DNA of 64,000 nt from Pontivivens insulae (lineage in GTDB: Bacteria; Pseudomonadota; Alphaproteobacteria; Rhodobacterales; Rhodobacteraceae), in NCBI RefSeq assembly GCF_900302495.1, contig NZ_OMKW01000002.1, forward strand, positions 372,001 to 436,000, written 5' to 3'. Within the stretch, counting starts at the first letter, position 1, and every line of letters starts with the position of its first letter. Below the pieces are notes generated by a model. It saw nothing but the letters and a program-made list of their open reading frames with translations, was not told where the DNA came from and made no database searches. The position numbers and the translations under genes are program-made. Shown piece by piece: positions 62,436 to 64,000 of this stretch.

Positions 62436-62472
62436 ATTGCTTGATCTGGAGGGGTAAACGGGATCAAGCAAT
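62436..62472. repeat. Inverted repeat overlapping the ohr 3' end
   Basis: ATTGCTTGATC (62436-62446) and GATCAAGCAAT (62462-62472) form a perfect 11-bp inverted repeat with a 15-nt loop. The right arm covers the ohr stop codon and last codons. Near 23686 a 15-nt match (CTCATTGCTTGATCT) to the left arm is seen. Confidence 0.5.
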
Positions 62473-62892
62473 TTCGGTTGTCACGTCGATATTGCCTTGC
62501 GTTGCATTGGAGTAGGGGCAGATGAAGTGGCCGCGTTCCACGATCTTCTCAACCAGCCCGCGGTCTGTATCTGGCATTGACACTTTGAGCTTCACTGTAA
62601 GCCCAAACCCACCATCGCTACGTGGCCCGATCCCAACTTCGGAGTGGACGGTTGCGTCATCCGGCACGGTGCCGAGATTTTCGCTGGACGCGGCAAAGCG
62701 CATCGCACCGAGAAAACAAGCTGCATATCCGATGGCGAAAAGTTCTTCGGGGTTATGTCCTTTGTCATCGCCACCAAGGGCCGCCGGGCTGGCCATTCGG
62801 ACCGTGAGCTTGCCGTCATCAAGGCCAGCAAGACCATTGCGGCCGCCGCCTGTTGCATATGCGCCAGTTGAGTATTTTACGTCAGTTGTCAT
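62464..62892 (-). CDS. ohr: Organic hydroperoxide resistance protein
   Basis: A 142-residue OsmC/Ohr-family peroxidase reducing organic hydroperoxides through two cysteines: Cys59 (AACFLGAMRFA) and Cys125 (FICPYSNATQGN), the Ohr-type arrangement. ATG 62892 is preferred over a longer frame that would run through the operators. It is divergent from ohrR. Confidence 0.95.
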   Translation of the reverse strand: MTTDVKYSTGAYATGGGRNGLAGLDDGKLTVRMASPAALGGDDKGHNPEELFAIGYAACFLGAMRFAASSENLGTVPDDATVHSEVGIGPRSDGGFGLTVKLKVSMPDTDRGLVEKIVERGHFICPYSNATQGNIDVTTEIA

Positions 62893-62903
62893 TTTATGTG
62901 CTC

Positions 62904-62924
62904 CACGATAATATCGTGCACGAT
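62904..62924. promoter_or_regulatory. OhrR operator
   Basis: CACGATA (62904-62910) and TATCGTG (62912-62918) form a perfect inverted repeat, and ATCGTGCACGAT (62913-62924) is a second overlapping palindrome, giving three half-sites between ohr and ohrR. It fits the location and style of OhrR operators. Confidence 0.7.
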
Positions 62925-62991
62925 GTATATTGAAGCGAGACAGATGCGTCAATATCTTGCGAGACCCAGCCATGCAGCGTAGGCCTTTGAC

Positions 62992-63429
62992 ATGATCTCA
63001 GTCTCAGAAATGATCTGCTTTTCGCTCTACAACACAGGGCAGGCCATGCAGCAGGCCTATCGCCCGTTGTTGGATGCGCTGAATCTGACCTATCCTCAGT
63101 ATCTGGTGATGACACTGCTTTGGAGCAAGGATCAGCCACTGACCGTGGGGCAAATTGGAGCGGCGCTTGGAATGGAGACGAGCACGCTGACCCCTCTGCT
63201 CAAGCGGTTGGAGAGTAATGGGCTGATCCAGCGGCGGCGCATGCCAGAGGATGAACGCCGTGTCGCCGTGACCTTGTCAGAGGCGGGGCAGGCCCTGAAG
63301 GCGAAGGCCGCGATCATACCAGATTGCATTGCGCAACAGACCGGAATGACCGTGGAGGAGTTGGGGCAGTTGAGAGATCAGCTGGCGCGCCTCTCAGACA
63401 ATCTACGCGACCCAGTCAGCCGGGACTGA
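62992..63429 (+). CDS. ohrR: MarR-family repressor OhrR
   Basis: A 145-residue regulator that senses organic peroxide through an N-terminal cysteine. Cys9 sits in MICFSLYNTGQAMQQAYRPLLDALNLTYPQYLVMTLLW, closely matching OhrR proteins, and the winged helix reads LTVGQIGAALGMETSTLTPLLKRLESNGLI. The divergent ohr gene and the palindrome between them support the role. Confidence 0.94.
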   Translation: MISVSEMICFSLYNTGQAMQQAYRPLLDALNLTYPQYLVMTLLWSKDQPLTVGQIGAALGMETSTLTPLLKRLESNGLIQRRRMPEDERRVAVTLSEAGQALKAKAAIIPDCIAQQTGMTVEELGQLRDQLARLSDNLRDPVSRD

Positions 63430-63440
63430 ACTTCGCGCAA

Positions 63441-63471
63441 AAAAGGCCCCACACATTTGTGCGGAGCCTTT
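63441..63471. terminator. Terminator between ohrR and the bactofilin gene
   Basis: AAAGGC and GCCTTT flanks enclose a CACA/TGTG inner stem with small bulges; both strands have A/T runs. It serves two convergent genes. Confidence 0.65.
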
Positions 63472-63490
63472 CATCAATCTGTCAGAGAAA

Positions 63491-63976
63491 TCAGCCCTGC
63501 GATGGTGCTGGGGCGGCATTGCCCTGGCTGAGCGGGTCGTCATTGCGCTGGACGGAGCCTTCGAAATGCGCGCCGCTCTCAATCGCGATGGTCTTGTGGA
63601 TGATGTCACCTTCGACACGCGCGGTAGAGGTCAGGCGAACTTTCAGGCCACGCACGCGACCGACGACACGGCCATTGACGACAAGATCGTCCGCCATGAT
63701 CTCACCTTTAACAGTCGCGCCTTCGCCGACGGTCAAAAGGTGCGCGCGGATGTCGCCCTCAACCTTGCCTTCGATCTGGATGTCGCCCGTGGTCTCAAGA
63801 TTGCCTTTGACAACGAGATCGGAGGACAGGACGGAAGGTGCCGCCTTCGGCTTTGCAGCAGGTGCGGCGGGCTTCGCAGCGACGGGTGCGGCCGGTGCCG
63901 GAGTTGCAGGCTTTGCGTCGCTGCCCGAGGATTTCGGCGCTTCGATGGGATCGTTCACTTTACTCTTAGAAAACAT
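63491..63976 (-). CDS. Bactofilin-family cytoskeletal protein
   Basis: A 161-residue protein. An Ala/Pro/Lys-rich N-terminal tail (residues 1-48) precedes the bactofilin beta-helix: VLSSDLVVKGNLETTGDIQIEGKVEGDIRA, then VGEGATVKGEIMADDLVVNGRVVGRVRG. Bactofilins polymerise without nucleotide and often place cell-wall enzymes. The gene is complete; its start lies 24 nt from the window end. Confidence 0.92.
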   Translation of the reverse strand: MFSKSKVNDPIEAPKSSGSDAKPATPAPAAPVAAKPAAPAAKPKAAPSVLSSDLVVKGNLETTGDIQIEGKVEGDIRAHLLTVGEGATVKGEIMADDLVVNGRVVGRVRGLKVRLTSTARVEGDIIHKTIAIESGAHFEGSVQRNDDPLSQGNAAPAPSQG

Positions 63977-64000
63977 TTGCTGCTGCCCTTACATAGGTCG

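Overview
The window looks like a chromosomal segment of a marine-type Rhodobacteraceae (Roseobacter-group) alphaproteobacterium. The evidence is high-GC coding sequence, a complete Rhodobacterales-type gene transfer agent (GTA) cluster flanked by fabF-mltG and cysE, a BigR/SqrR-type persulfide operon, a pyruvate dehydrogenase E1-beta subunit with its own lipoyl domain, and a bolA-grxD linkage near purL. No rRNA, tRNA, insertion sequence or CRISPR array was seen. The genus cannot be fixed by reading alone.

Layout. 1-492: end-truncated EamA permease. 658-3383: fatty-acid genes fabD, fabG and acpP with an unknown periplasmic protein between fabD and fabG. 3468-6331: a lysoplasmalogenase-like gene, then a cysteine-based ArsR repressor divergent from two YeeE/YedE permeases and a persulfide-dioxygenase-like hydrolase. 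6485-8899: fabF and mltG. 9168-23667: the GTA structural cluster (small and large terminase, portal, protease, capsid, adaptors, tail, tape measure, hub, NlpC/P60 peptidase, 1292-residue host-contact protein, DUF2793 protein), followed by cysE and a DUF2125 protein. 26218-36412: central carbon metabolism on the minus strand (pdhCBA, an FtsB-like protein, class I fba, pgk, tkt) with YceI and GNAT genes. 36664-38528: zapA, an ArsC/Spx-like protein and a patatin-like protein. 38590-41720: grxD, a small membrane protein, bolA and purL. 41778-45000: regulators and a sulfotransferase. 45229-51549: fused indolepyruvate oxidoreductase, a FAH-family hydrolase, pyrG and secG. 51686-54689: hemerythrin-like, DoxX-like and RTX lipase genes. 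54967-61251: branched-chain amino acid genes ilvC, ilvN and ilvB with two Lrp regulators and an attenuation leader, and an unfamiliar exported two-cysteine module present in three copies. 61423-63976: YihY, ohr/ohrR and a bactofilin.

How genes work together. fabD, fabG, acpP and fabF supply type II fatty-acid synthesis. pdhABC, fba, pgk and tkt cover lower glycolysis, acetyl-CoA entry and the pentose phosphate pathway. ilvB, ilvN and ilvC give the first steps to valine, leucine and isoleucine. The minus-strand leader of ilvBN encodes an 11-residue peptide with Val-Val-Leu-Ile, followed by an intrinsic terminator, which points to transcription attenuation. The GTA cluster has a promoter-like sequence and a terminator just upstream of its first gene and another terminator after the capsid gene, so its expression may be controlled by termination.

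The least explained items are the duplicated exported module at 57085-58301, a family of short intergenic repeats that also sits inside the GTA operon, a possible small RNA at 43507-43640, and mutually exclusive hairpins in the acpP leader.
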